This document shows positions 27,001 to 42,000 of a stretch of 64,000 nucleotides of DNA, piece after piece. Position numbers and translations under genes: made by a program. Positions within the stretch are counted from its first letter, which is position 1; every line of letters starts with the position of its first letter. The notes under the pieces were generated by a model. The model made no database searches, was not told the origin of the DNA, and worked only from the letters and a program-made list of their open reading frames with translations. This DNA is from Nectonema munidae (taxonomy: Eukaryota; Nematomorpha; Nectonematoida; Nectonematidae): contig JAUIRK010000570.1 in the NCBI GenBank assembly GCA_030549495.1, positions 1,651,501-1,715,500 of the forward strand, in the 5' to 3' direction.

Positions 27001-30000
27001 TTCCGATTAAGACAAAAGTCTTTTTTATTTCCTTTAATTCAAATATTAAAATTCTTTGAAGGAAGGATTAAAAAATATTATCAAGAATTGTTTGAAAATA
27101 TGGACAACACCAGCTGTGGTTTAGGAACTGGATTTGAAAATAGACGATTCCTCTAATTGTGAAAGCTTCAATCATAAGTAAAGTTTATTTCCACGAAAAT
27201 ATTTAGTAAACTAAATTGAAAAAATGACGTAGAATGAAAAAGGTACACCCCGCAAAAAAATCATTTCTATGCTTGTGTGAAAATAGCGATTTTGTCACTA
27301 CAAATCTACGCCTCTTCTTCCCCATGAAAATATGTCGCGACATTTTGATTACGTCACTTTCAAAACGTTTTTCTCCTAAATACGTAATTTTGCAAAACAG
27401 GTCATTAAAAAGTTTCAATTTTGGGAGGCCGAAATTTTTTTATGCTTTTCAAAATTTTTGGATCAAGCGTTCATTTTTTGTACAAATTATGCAAAAAATA
27501 ATTCTCAAAATACCTTCCAAGATAGAATTATTGTTAGGAATTGATGAAAGCATGAATGGTACGATCAAGGCGTAGAATATGAAAATAAAGAACTAAGAGC
27601 TAAAACTCTATGCCACGCCCAACTTATTAGGGTGCGTCCCGCATGGCCCCTCCATGTTCTAAAAGGAATATAAATTCTTGCAAAGCCTTCCATGGGATAA
27701 GGATAAATGAGGAAGTATCCTGCATTGCATTCATCGATATGCCAGTGAAGGATATGAAAGGAGCAAGGAAAGTTGTGATTCGAACCCAAGAAATATGGAA
27801 AACGGAGCAAGCACCTAGGCACACTTACTCAAGCTTCCAACAAGTAAATTTTGTGCTAATATTTTTAAAATGTATTATTGTTTGTAAGTATAGAAGTGCA
27901 TGCTACTTAGGGAAAACATGGAAACTTAAAAATATCCAACAACCAATATCAGCAAACGTGAAATGCAAAATAGCGGAAAACTTTTCAAAAAAGGTAGTTA
28001 AAAATCACAAAACTATGATCACATGATGAATTTGAAACATCAACAAGAAAATTGATTTCTGATATTTTGATTTTTCAATTCATTATTGACCAAGAACCCA
28101 AGAAGGTTTTACGAAAATTCAAGACTTTAAAAATAGTGGGTGCTTAGTAGTTCATCACATGTAAAAGAAGGGTAAATAAAGTGAGGTACCGCTGAAAAAC
28201 TTTCATTCATTTCAAGATGAAATTTGGCTGAAAAGTTTAAACTGAGATTAATGTGCTTAATCGCGATTCGCGAAGCCACCTGGCCTTGAAAAGAAATGAT
28301 GCTGTTGGACTGACGTTCTCTGGCAAAAATTACGCCGATGTAGATACTTTTGGAAGATACTTTTGAGGAGACAGAAAAAATTGAACTTAACAAAATACGC
28401 AAAAGAAAACCAAGTAGGAAGGGAAGCACACTCATTTATCAGATTTCAAAACACTTTCAGCCAACATTTTGTCTTGGTGAAGAACTCCTTGAAAATGCAC
28501 TGACTTGCTAAAAAAGGAAATCTCGGAAAACGCTAAAAAATGAAACTGCAATCTAAGATTCTGCATTTCATTGCGAAGATCAACTTCTCTTCATTGGATG
28601 GGGTAAGTGTGAAAATTGTAAAATATTTTGAGCAGTGTAAAATTCTTATGGAATTGAAACTAGAATGGGTAGGACGCGGGTAAGAAGAAACACAAATTTA
28701 TGAAGTGTGCTAAAATATGAATAAAGTGTAAAAGATGGAAGGATTATTATTATTATTATTATCATTCTTGTTGTTCATCATGACGAAAATGATTGATAAA
28801 TTAATTGTTAGCGAAGGATGTGCTGATGAGCGTAGTAGCTAATGCTGCTTGTGAGAGATCAATCACATCGATGATGTAGAATATCAGAAAATGCACTTCT
28901 CATCTTCCTCGTAGACATTTTATATACACACACAAACACCAAATATTTATTCTATTAGTACAATGTAATAAGGAGATAGAACTTTGTTGTGAAGAAAGAT
29001 CTATCTATACATCTACTCCATAAATAAACTATACAAACTTCATATATTTTATAAGTAATCCTTTAACTAGGTCACATTCACAAATGAGAGATATAGACAA
29101 GATACATGGAATTTCTTTAATCTTCCTTACTGAACATTCTTCTATATCAATTTAATATATGAATATTTATTTAAGTATACCATTGACATCTTATTCCATT
29201 CAGCTTTTGTACATGGAAGATTCGTATTAATTATTATTGCTGCTTATTCGTTCTATAGCATCTTATATTCTCTTTAACAAATATCTCATATATAGCTTCA
29301 TTTGTTATCCATGAAACTTTTTAAAATTTAGAATTATTCAATAATTGTTATGGCATGCAAAGTTGGAGATGAATTTGAGCAAAACTAACTCATAAGCTTT
29401 CTCAGCCTCTTTTTCGGCATGCATAACAAAAATAGAAGAAACAGCCTTTGCTCTCATGTCAGCTTTTACACGAAGCAAGATCACCAATCCAATAGCGCCT
29501 AGATACTTTCGCCTTCTTTATTCAAGTGTGTGGAGAGACAGTCGTTCCCAACCTGTTTTAGAAGAGGCCCAAATTATGAACCAAAATTGCACTAGAGGGC
29601 ATCACAAAAAGCATTAAATCGATTTTTATAAAAAAAAAAGTATTTATTTACCTATGAAATATTATTCCAGTATTTCTTATATTGGTATATATAACAAATC
29701 AATAAACTTGCCTAATTTTGACCGTTTTAATACGATATTGTTAGCCTATTTTTCCTTCAACTTTACTATGTGGAGCGCAAAACAGGAGGTTGAGAGCCGC
29801 ATGCTGTCCCCAAGGCCGCGTTTGAGAACAACCGGTATGAGAGCACATTTCAAGGTCTGTTTCAAACAAGACCTTTCAAGAATATCACATTTTAATAACG
29901 GATATTATATTTCTTATTGGTTAGACAAACTTTTATTTAAAACATTTAGAGGCCAAAAATTTTTTAGAGGTCAATGACATGTTCATTTTCGAAAGTTGCA

Positions 30001-33000
30001 CCATTCAAAGTTATAAATAAAATAACGTATAAACCTAAAATAATTAAAATGCAATTTTTCTAAAAAAATTTCATAACGTATTATCAAGGTAAAAGGTCAC
30101 ATTGTGAAAACGTCTTTTGCGAGTCTTATTCCGACTCTATATAAATCTCTACTTATTCCGACTCTACATAATATATATCAGAATTCAGGAAAAAGAAACA
30201 GTATCTATATGCATTTACACGATATATGAAATAAGGGTGTTTTCTCACACAAGGCAGCCTCTATCCCATGATCCAAAAATATGAAGGGGTATATCTAAAT
30301 CGGATTATGAAATCGAAGTCATCAATTTTTGGAGGGAATGAACCAAAATTGTTATCATAAGGTTCATTGCAAGTAAAATTTTGTCCCAATTGTTTTTTAA
30401 AACTTTGAAACAAACAATAAAAAACCCAATTAAAGTTTAAATATTTATTAGTTAACGCTTTGAGAACCCATGTGACACCGGTGTGTCAAGAAATAAAAAT
30501 AGTCTGCTTTAAATGTATAAACTCTATAAATAAACTCTTTTTTCGTTTGCACACTTTTCTCCGTTTACCATTAAAATGAGATGACAATGAAAAAAATATT
30601 TTGCAAAGAATTGCATAGTGAAATAAATCAATTACAAATAAGTTATTCTCGGAACCAGGAATACTTTTCGGTTCCGAGACGGTTCCCAAATTTTTAGAAC
30701 CGGTAACGTCTCTGTATTTCAGAATCGGGAGCAAACCCTAGTGTATACGTGTTGTTTGTATGTGTTGGGTTGATCTTTTTTCTGCTTGTATGTGTTTTTG
30801 TCCTTTCAGAATCAGAATGCTGATGCGCTCTTGAAAGATTCAATAAATATAAATAAATTCTAATCAAGTTTCGTTGACTATCAGAGGCCTGCAAAATAAA
30901 AATTTTTGCGAATTGTTTTAATAACTTTACCTGTTCTTATATAATTTTAGTATGCTGAATCCGAAAATAATAATGATTTTTCCCTAACACGTAAGAGTTT
31001 TTCACAATTTTAACAAATCTACATAACACTGAAACACAAATAAAAAAAGAAAATTTGAAATATCAGAAAAATTCAAAATTCTTTATTAATGAAAAAAAAA
31101 CAAAAATAAAATAAAGTTAAAAAATAAAAAATAACAGTTTTTCAAGCAATATAAAGTAAACTAATTTTCTATCTTTTTGTAATGAAAGCTACGCCGATGA
31201 CATTCACGCTTGCAGTCGTCCCGTTTTTCTCCCTGTGAAGCATCAAACAGTAGTCAGCTAACATTATTCTATTTCATCTTCCTTGATACCTTTTCTCCAT
31301 CTCTTTTATATCCTGATGAAATCTCTCACCTTGCTCCTCACTTACGTCTCCCAAATTTTCAGGAAAACGATCAAGATGGGCATGTATAAAATGAATTTCG
31401 AGGCTCATATTACATCCCATATTTTGGAATTTTACAGCATCTCTTTCAGAATTTTTTCATAATCTGGACTTTTATGATTTCGCAAAAAAATCTTAACGAC
31501 TTTTTTGAAACTTTCCCAGGCTTTCTGCTGTACAACATAAAGGCAAAAATCAAAATTGTTATCTTTCTTCAACTTTCTTACGTCAGGTTCGACAAAAACC
31601 CCTTCTTTGATTTTTGCCTGAGAGAGCCCAGAAAACTTTTTAATCAAATAAGACAAACTCTCACTTTCAAGAGGCAATGCTTTTACAAACTGCTTTATAA
31701 GTCCTAACTTAATGTTAAGTGGTGGCAATAAAATATTGTTGGGGTTGATTAAACATTCCATCAAAACCTTTTTGGTTCCAGGTACTAGGAATTTCTGATT
31801 GTCCAACGTTGCTCAGTCCAATGAAGATTCCTCGCTCTGCTATCCCACTCACATAAAAAACATGAAAATTTTGTGTATCCTGGCTGCTGCCCCAAGAGCA
31901 TACATAACATTTTTAAATCGCCGCGAGTTGTGTCTTTCATGGTTAATTTTATTTAAAAGTAAAGCTAAATTTTGATATGATTCTTCAATAATCACGGATT
32001 GGCCAACACGAATTGGAAACCTTTTTTTAGATCAATTAATGAAAAGTCTCCCATTCTTGATTACTATATTTCATGCCAAATAACCTTTTTTCTTCATTTG
32101 TCCATTGCCATAATTCTCCCACACACGTTGAACAAACTATATGAGAAGCCCATTGTTTGTCTTGATCCCCTAGCTCAACACCAAAATAAGCATATAGTCT
32201 TTTTTTTAACAACTTTGATAACAAATTCACCCCAGATATAGCAAAAACTGTTTGCACAATTTAAACAGAATCTTGAATTCGTTTTAATAAAAAAAACTTT
32301 TTTAAGGCTGCAAAAATATAAAAGATATTAATAAAACAAAATATAATTAATAATATATATATAAGGTATATGTTTGTGGGTTGAATTGCAAGCACTTTGC
32401 CAATTCGATTAGCGATATCATACATGCCTAACAAATCCAAGATATAAGTAGAGATAAATGATCTACCTCAAATGTTAAAAATCCTGACGTCATACAACAA
32501 TTTAAATGGTAATTCGAAAAAAGCATGCCACTATTTATAAAAAACACCTGTTAACACTGAAAACAATGTTTTCATTGCACGCTTGTGATTGGATGTAATA
32601 AAAAATAGTCCTATTTAAATTGAGCTAAAAGTGACATGCATATTAAATTTATTAATAATATATTTTCTCGCAATTTCGTTTTTGTATTTCATTTTAAAAT
32701 TTTTGGTAAAAGTACCCTTTTTTATAGGTAAGATTTCTTCAGGCATAAATAGAAATAGCAATCTGAAGGGTTTTGATAAATGTATTTGTTTTTAATTTGA
32801 AAAATTGAACGTATGATATAACCTTTAGGATGCTGCTTATATAGTGAAAATGGTGAAAAATGAATATTTTGAAAATGTTTTTTGAGAAAAATCAAAATTA
32901 AATGAAGTCTCATAGTGAAATATATGTCATTAAAATTAAATACCAAAATAGTGCGTTTATTATCGATCATTATCATTGCACATGATTAATTAAGTATTTA

Positions 33001-36000
33001 AGAGCTTAATTGGCTTTATTTTTTTTAATGAGCTTCTGCATGCTCTACATAAATGTACGTGATAGATTTTATGTACAAAATTAATTGTGATTTAAAATCT
33101 GTTATAAATATTCCAATTTCAAAAATATTTGTTATTTCTGATGGAATATTTTCGTTACATGCATTATTGGATAGAATGATCAAAGCCCCCAAAATTTTAA
33201 AAATTTAGAAGCATTTGCATATGGGTAGAAGTTAGGCATAAGAGGTAGGAAGATATATCGAAAGATCATCTGCACGTTGCCCATATGTGTATGGAATGCT
33301 TTAAATATGGTCTATTTTGGAGAGTGTATTTAAAGAGCAAAGAGATCGTTGTGGCTTGTAGAGCGTATGAAGAGTAGGATGCTTGATGAGGAGATATTTT
33401 GTATTAGTTTGATTAGGAGACTTAACGAAGAGATGGTCACGAAACAATAGATTCCTTTGGACATTTCGTCCTCAAAGCAATATTCATACCAATATATTAA
33501 AAGGCCAAATTATCCTGGGGCCGGAGTGACAAGCTTCCCCATCGACCTACCCTGGACCTGGCAGAAATAATATAAAATCGACAATTTTTTTTGGGATTAT
33601 TTTTTTGTGTTGCTGAAGTAAAGTGAGCCCGCTCCACCCACCCCTCTGGAACTACCTTGAGATAAATAAATTTATTCGCTTTCTATTAGTCTAGGCCCCC
33701 TGCAATTATTTTTCATCCTTGTTTGTGTCGAGTGTCAGGAAACGGGTCAGGTCCGGGTAGAGGGAGGGCCTTGGACCATGCACAGTTTCTTTTATTCTCA
33801 AACACTCTTTCATCTTTTACTTCTTCATTACTTCAAACAAAACAAATTGTTTTTTTTAAATACATCGAGTTGAGTCGTGTCAATTGTCCACCCTAGAAAA
33901 AACTCAAGTTGCTCATCAACAAAGATGTTTACATTTTTCTAAAAATTTATATTGCTTTATGCTCATTGTGTAGATAAGAAATCAAAATTGATCATACCTC
34001 TAACTTTAAAGACGAGAGAAGGATCCCATACATCTCATGCATTTTGAGGTGCAATTATTCAATTAAAATGTTGGGATGGGGATTGTTCAATTGGGTCAAG
34101 TTGGTGTTCCGAAAGAAACATTGATTAGTGAAAAACTAATCGACAAAATTGTTTATGTCGTATGATCAATTGGATATAAGATGCAAATTTTAAATGATAT
34201 TTCATGTTGAAGATTTAAAATTTAGATTGAATGAAAATACAAACCAAAAATTAAATTTGAATACGAATCTGAAAAAAATTATTTTTAGCTACATTTATGC
34301 AACTGCTGATTGCATCTGCTTCGATGTTTACCCAGTTGAGGAACAGAATTTTGGCTGACTGTTTGCCTGCTTTTTTTCAATCGAATTTATATATTTTTTA
34401 TATTTCTTGGTGCACGAGTGCGACACTGGTCCGGTCCTTAAAGTGTTCTAGAAAAAGAAAAAAAGAAAAAACTCAGTTTTTATGGGAAAACAGAGTTATA
34501 AGGAATATATCGTTTAAACACGTCTCATTGTAATTATACCTCGCTGTCTACTTTTGCATTCAGTTTCACAAAAGATCGATGAAACTTGATAGATGAGATT
34601 GATCGAGCCCACTACCAAAAATTGTTCTCCAGTCAATTGAAATCCTGCTAATATTCATTATTTTTATGAATCGGCACATTTTTCCTATATTAAATGCAGT
34701 CTTAAATCACTAAAAACTTATAAGCAGGTTAGATGGAAGCCTGAGTCGACTGGCAATTGTCGACTTTACAAAAATATGAATCGTCTGCCTTACAAATCTT
34801 CTGCTTTACTTTAGATATCCTCAGATTAACCCATTTAAGACCAAGCAAAGCAGACGATATCTAAAAAAACGCAGACGATTTATATTCAAAGTCATTGAAA
34901 AAAGCAGACGAAGATGAAATTACTTATGTTCCAAAATAGGAACATTGGTCCTAAATGGGTTAATCTGGTCTTTAACAGGTTAACATAATCATTAAACATG
35001 TAATTTTTGCAAACTTTACTGATTGCAGTGATGTGAAATTGGAAAAAACGCGAAAATCAAACTAAAATATGAGCAAAAAGAATATTATTATTGAAGAGAT
35101 AATAGAATTATTATAAGTTAATTGATCATGCATCCGATCACAATAGGAAGCCATTAGAAAAAAGAAGAAGAAATGTTACTAATACAATTTGTCTATCAGC
35201 AGAGATCATACATTTCATAAAGAAACTGAACCCTAGAGATTGAAACATTGAAAAATGAAGACGGCTCGATAAAAAAAAGTTTACGAGTAGAATAAATGCA
35301 GTCGAGAGCGGTGACAAGATCAGTATCAAGGAAAATTAAATGCTCTAAGATGATTTTTCAAGTCAAGCGCTTTCACTCTAAACAAGGAAGAGAAGTGATC
35401 TATTACTCGAACACACTTTAATCATTGCTTTCAATCTGTTCAAAGAAAGTATCTGTAATTAATTTCTAATGATCATGGAAATTTATCCTGTTAGCCTTTT
35501 TTTTATATTTCATTAATTACACCAGCGTATCAGATCAAGAAAGAAAATGCATCTTTTCGCATATCTAACTTCGAACAAATATTTTTTTATCGGCAAAATA
35601 TTTAGTTTAGTGGAAAATGCTTATTTACCACTCTAACAAATACCACGTACAGGTGTGATACTGATATCATATCTTTAATTCTTTTTAAAAGCGTCCCCAC
35701 TTTTAAATCAGACTCTGGTTATTCCATATTCTTGCTTAGCTTCAGGAATCTTAAATTATTTTTTGTCTTTTTCATCATTTTAGTAAACTTTACAATTGTT
35801 CTGCCAAAGTTTTGGAATTTCAATAAACTTTAATAAAAGTTGCCTTTATCATAATAAAATGTATTGATTATTTCAAAAGTAAAAGTAGAGATGCTGTAGG
35901 TATTTTCATCGAAAAGGCACACATACACCACTTGTTCCAAACGTTCAACAATTAAAAGTTTATCACTGTGTTCGAACACAAGACGTTTCGTTTTCAAAGG

Positions 36001-39000
36001 CACCCCTTTACAAGACATAACCCACACGCTCTAGGGTGCAACATCTATTGCGTATCTAATGAATTTTTGAAAAGTTGAAACAGATCATTATTTATTTGTT
36101 TACTCTCTATAAAAGAATAAACGCCCATAACTGATCACACCACACGTTATGAATTGGAATTTAATAAAAAACTTTAGACTCCATTCTTGTTTTTATTGTT
36201 ACTATTACACGTGCGCATGAATAAACACATAAAGATGTCAAAGTTAAGGAGAATAGAACGCATGAAGACTGGAAAATAGCGAACGGTAGCGCTGTTAGCC
36301 GATCTACTTCCAACTTTAACACTTGCATAGCTCAAAGCAATACTATATGCTTAACTTATTTATCATTTTTGCTATAAAGGTTTTCTTACTTTCATTTTAT
36401 TCGTGTAATAAAAAGTCTTCTCCATAGTGTCACGTATTTAACACTTTTTTCTAACGAGTTTGGAGTATAACGCGTGTTTGATCGTTTATTTAAAAAAATA
36501 TTTAGTGAATTGAATAGTACGCTTCTTTTACTATGTATAATGAAGGAAGGAGATGTGATGTGCTTAATCTAATCATAAAAGCACATCAGATCAAAACTTT
36601 GATTTGAGTGTAATCAATACTTACCTTGAAATATGATTTGCGATTCAAGAGTTTATTTTAGAACTCAGAGTGATTAGCGTTATTCATCCCTAAATATTTT
36701 AGTATTCCTTTTATAATGAATATCGATTAATAAATTTGATATGGATAACTAGATACACGATTTCAAATTCACGATATCGATTAGCCATTTTAATTATACC
36801 AGACCCTATAGCCAAGAGAACGAAGTTTTACTCATATTCCAAATATCAGGATATTTTTGCAAATTACAGCATAGATGTGTACTACTCCCTTGATGATATA
36901 TTTACGTTATTAAATAAGGTGAAATATGTGAAGGATACAACATTCTCAAATCCAAACAGAAACAAACTCAGAGTTGAAGAATTAAAAAAATATCAGTTTT
37001 TGGTTGTTTCTTAGTTTATTTATAAAAATTAGCTACTAACATTTTGAGTTGAGGGAATAAATAATTTTTTTTTATTTTTAAATGTTTATTTATAATTGAA
37101 ATCAAAAGACATATTTTATACGAAAATAAGATTTAGAGAAAAAATGTTTACACAATCAAACAAAATATTGCACAAAATTATTGGGTTTAATTGTGACTTC
37201 CCTCTTTGACAACATTTTCAGTTCACAGTTCTTGTGATTTTATGTTTAATCACAAATTACTTTGTTCATACGCTTTGTTGAAAAACGATTACAAATCTAA
37301 TTTCTAGGCGAATTATGCAAACACAAATTAACCCATTTAAGACCAACCAAAGCAGACGATATCTAAAAAAACGCAGACGATTTATATTCAAAGTCATTGA
37401 AAAAAGCAGACGAAGATGAAATTACTTATGTTCCAAAATAGGAACATTGGTCGTAAATGGGTTAATTTTATAATTTTCGCACAATATGCCTAACATGCTT
37501 TTATTTCGAGTTATTGTTGACAGCACCTACATAACAGACACTGTTAGGTCCTGCAGACTTCTACATATGGCTTTATAGTTTTTAAGTTCAAGACTGGGTT
37601 AAATTGTTTCCCCACTTAGCTAGTAAAAGGCGAACCATGTGTTGTATTCAATGTTTGTCTGAGTGAATAAAGTTGAATGTGATTTGCTAATGTTGAGTGC
37701 AAAGTTAAAATAACTTTCAGCCATTTGTGTATGATGTTCAAGTAAGCGTGTATGTTGTCTTCGGCTAATTTAATGTTTGCGCTAGTTCAGTGTTTACGAA
37801 GCTTTTTATGCTAGCGACCCCATTTTTTTCGCAATCTAATTTGCTAACCCGTCATAAATAAATTATAATTCATTAGTCTTGACAAATTTCAAAATATAAC
37901 TACATAGAAAATTCAAAGAAAATTTGATCAATCTTCAATCTTCATCTATTAAATTTATCTGGTTTAAATGTGCCATTTTTGTGGACAAAGCACAGCCAGA
38001 CTTGGGGATAATTGGACTCAATATAGGCTTTTAAAAAATTTATTACTATCTTCAGCAATGATAACAAAAAATATATTAAATTAAGTAATAACAATAAAAT
38101 ATCTTAAAAAGTGAAGATTTTTTACCTGTTCTAATTTTTAACAATAAATGAGAAACTGACAATTCAATAAAAAATAATTAAAGCAATATTAGCAGAAAAT
38201 ACCTAAGTGGCTATTCGCTGCTGTGAGCATAAAGTACTTTCAAGATTGAATTTTATATATTACATCCATATTTTTTGAAACACTATATGTTTTCCGTAAA
38301 AGATTCATTTATCCGCATTCAGTTACTTCAAGTATTTTATGTTTGACTTACAAACAAAAATTCCATTGTTCTTGAACAATTTTTTTAAGATTTAGAGGAG
38401 AAAACCATACAAAAATGTTTAGGTGCAGCTCAGATTGGAAATTTTTCTTCCAGAACAGGAAAATGTGATTTTGTTTTATAGATTGTAAAATTGGAAACGG
38501 GTTTAAAAAGATACGAATTTATCAAAAGAGAATTAGATCCAAACCATAATCTCTTTTATTTGGGGGCGTGAGTAAGGTTGGTTAGATACTGGGTTTTGAT
38601 AACTCAAGGTTCGATCCCCATCAAGCCTACTTTCTTCATAGTTTGATACAAGCGGCACGATTGTGCCTTTTCGATGAAAACACTCCACGGTCCTTTACGG
38701 TACCTTTAAAAAGATAAGTAATTAAACTATTGGAAGTATAGTTTTTCTTACATAGTGCATTACCACTAAAAACATAGCATATTTATAATGACATATCTTA
38801 TTTCTGCTTTAAATAAAAGACACAAAATGTTAAAATACAGTCATGGTAAGCTTGCGCGAGAAGGAAAAATATTTTCTCAAGTTGGTACTATATTAATCTT
38901 TGTTTTCAAGAAAAAAATTTTTCGCCCTCAGCTAGTTGATGTGGTGGCAATGTCACCTTGATTGTTGCTATGTTTTGGTATACGCGTGGATGTGGGTAAC

Positions 39001-42000
39001 TCACCTATGTGTGAGTTAAACAAATTTTTACAACGTTGTAACATTGTCTCCCTTTTCTTATATGTCAAATCAAGCACAAAGTATATTATGTTTTATAGGC
39101 AAACTGTCAGTTATGCCAGGTTAATATTTTATAACCTTAACTTCTAAGATTTTGTTTTCAAATCACAATACACACACACACACAAGAACATCTTGGCACA
39201 CGGTCGCAACATTAACTTTGTTATTGTGACCAAAATTATGAACGCTCTTGTTTTATTGAAAAATGGTGGGGGAGGAAATAACATTTTTGATTTGTTTTAA
39301 ATAAATCATTTCAAAATATTCACATTTTTATTACGTTTTTTTGGGCATAAAATCCATTTTATTTTGCAATATGATATTGCATAATTAGCAAGCTCCACAC
39401 GTTTAGAAATAGAATGTTTCAATACTTTCCAGTTTCTTATATATTTATTCAAATATTTTGTGCTATTCATACAAAAAATCTAAGAGTTATATTTAGAGAA
39501 GGGAACAGATTAAAATATATTGCGCGGCTTAAAAAGATGGTAAAACACTTTTAACATAGAGTGGACTTTTTTCTTCATTAAAAGTGAACACTTGACTGCA
39601 TAGATATGCACGCTAAACCAAAAATAAAAGCAGCTCTGTCTAGTTTTTTGCTGGAAAAGGCTGAACCATGGTCCTTTTTTTTTGAAATGTCATTTTTAAA
39701 CGGCAAAAAATTCAATCTTATCTAGGATATGTCTTTGATAAACGGGCATTCACCTTGAACGAATAATGCGCGCGCTAAATTAGTGTGCTCACTCAAAAGT
39801 GGAATCAAGAAAAATCGCAATCGCCCTCCGTTTTGAGAATCGGAATAGTAGCAACTTTTAGTACCCTCCAATCCCTCGTTAAAATTAAGAGTAAATGAAT
39901 TAAACTTCACAAACTTTTTTCTTTAAAAATTGCGTTTTTTGGGGAATGCAGTTAATATTTTTAAAAAATTTAGGCTTTTAAATCAATGAAGAAAGCAACA
40001 TTTCTAAATGAGGTTTAGTTTAAAGATGAACAAAGAATTGCCAAAAATCGCCAAATTTTATGCCAATTTCAATGTCGGTTTTTAAAAATAGATGATCATT
40101 AGAGATTCCGATTAATCCGTACAAACCTATACTTGGAAGTAAAATAAATCTTTTCATGAAAAGAAAATTAATCAGGCTTGGTTTTGAATCTTTAAGTTAT
40201 ATAAAAACTAATTGAATAGATAAACCGACAATTATTTTTTAAAAAGGTGGGCCTTATGATTTAAAGTGTTTGACAATAATTTTAAGCTGAGGGAAGCATT
40301 CAAGTCAACCAAGAGTTTAGGGGGAAGGGGCCAAATAAAATTCCGTTTCTATTAAAATTTGAAAAAGATATTAGTATATTGCAAATAGCTATGTTGCTTC
40401 ATTCAATCTATTTTGGGAAATAAATATATTTTTTTTAATTATTCGCTGTTATTTTGCTTGATTCAACCTTCGCTATACGCACATATGGCAATTTACTCCA
40501 AGCTTAAATGGTAATAAATTTATACGCAAAAATCACCATAAAAAATTAATTAAAATTGTTTGAAATAAATCACCATATATATAAGCGTGTATAGTATCAA
40601 TTCGTAAATAAAATTTTGTCATATAATTTCAAGTTGAAATTCAATCAAAAATAAATAAAATGATAAATAATGATCATTTTTTGTTTGTTTATTTGATGTT
40701 CATTTTTTACACTATAAATACGTTTCAAAAACCTTTGGTCCAAAAAGACTCAAAAATTATATTAGTATATAATTTCTTTGAGGGCACAGGGGTTTATAAT
40801 TTTGAAGGAAGAATAAGAAAGTGATATTTGAAAGATAATAATCGCCAGCTTATCTAAAATAAATATTTTTACAATGACTTAAATTTAAAAGTTTGGTGTA
40901 AAAAAGTAGTTTTCATTTTATCAGAATATCTTTCCCCCTAAATAGAAATTTCGAGTCTACTAAACATATTCAGCATTGAGAGTTCGAAAGAGTTAGAAGG
41001 TTTGCACAGCATGAAAGATTTGCCTAGCACTTATGGAGAGGGGAGAGTGAAGAAATCATGAGAGAAATAAATTACATTTAAGAATGGTTAAAAACAATCC
41101 AAATTTGATTATGATTTGTTAAGCTATATGCGTTATGCCTATTTTATTATTAAATAATAGCACAAATTTTAATTATATCAGAAGTATTGACAAATGCAAT
41201 TAGAGCGAAGTTGAATGAGCATTTTGGTGACGACAGGAAATGATGAGTGAACTGACTTGCATCGATTTTGAAAGATAAAAGGGTTTTGTTTGAATCTGGA
41301 GAGAAGAGAAATCGAAGGAGCGAGGAATGAGAGCAAAACACTTTAGCGCTTTTCCAAAGTTGTTTTAAAGGCAGGCAGGCAGGCAGCCATGCGCATTGAT
41401 GCAATCAAGTAAAACAAAAGTGAGTAGTGCGATTGTAATTTAGAGTGTTCCTGATGGAAGGGACTTCAAAGGAGAAATGCTTGTGGTGTAATGATGAGTT
41501 GATGATGATGAAGTGGTGATGATGATGGTGATGATGATGGTGATGATGAAGGAGATGATAATGATGTGAAAATGATGATGGTCTTGATCACTTTATAGTT
41601 TGACACACTATAAGCATACACACACCCACACATATATTTAGACGTACAAATTAGAGATGTATCGGATATCCGCATTCGCATAAGCGAATCATTCGCAAAA
41701 ATTTTTACATCCGCCTTACATCCTCATCTGCGAATTTTTTTCATGTTACCATCCGCAATTTAAAATCTTTACATTATAGCTACTTTTCTCATTTTTACAT
41801 TATAGCTACTTTTCTCGATCCGAGATTCAAAAGTAAATTGTTCACACATTTTGAAAATACAAATAAAGTAAAAACTTTCATTTTGAATTTATATGATGAG
41901 GATAAGATTGATAATAGTAGCATAGATAGAAGTAAAAAGCTGCAAAAAAATGAAGAAAAGTGCTTATGAAGTTTATACCTCTTTGAATGAAGCTATAGAC

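Noticed and set aside
27234-27575. 113-codon open frame
   Set aside because: No recognisable domain and overlapped by another frame on the other strand; likely chance.
36736-37014. 92-codon plus-strand frame
   Set aside because: Looks protein-like in composition but no family can be named and no splice or transposon context supports it.
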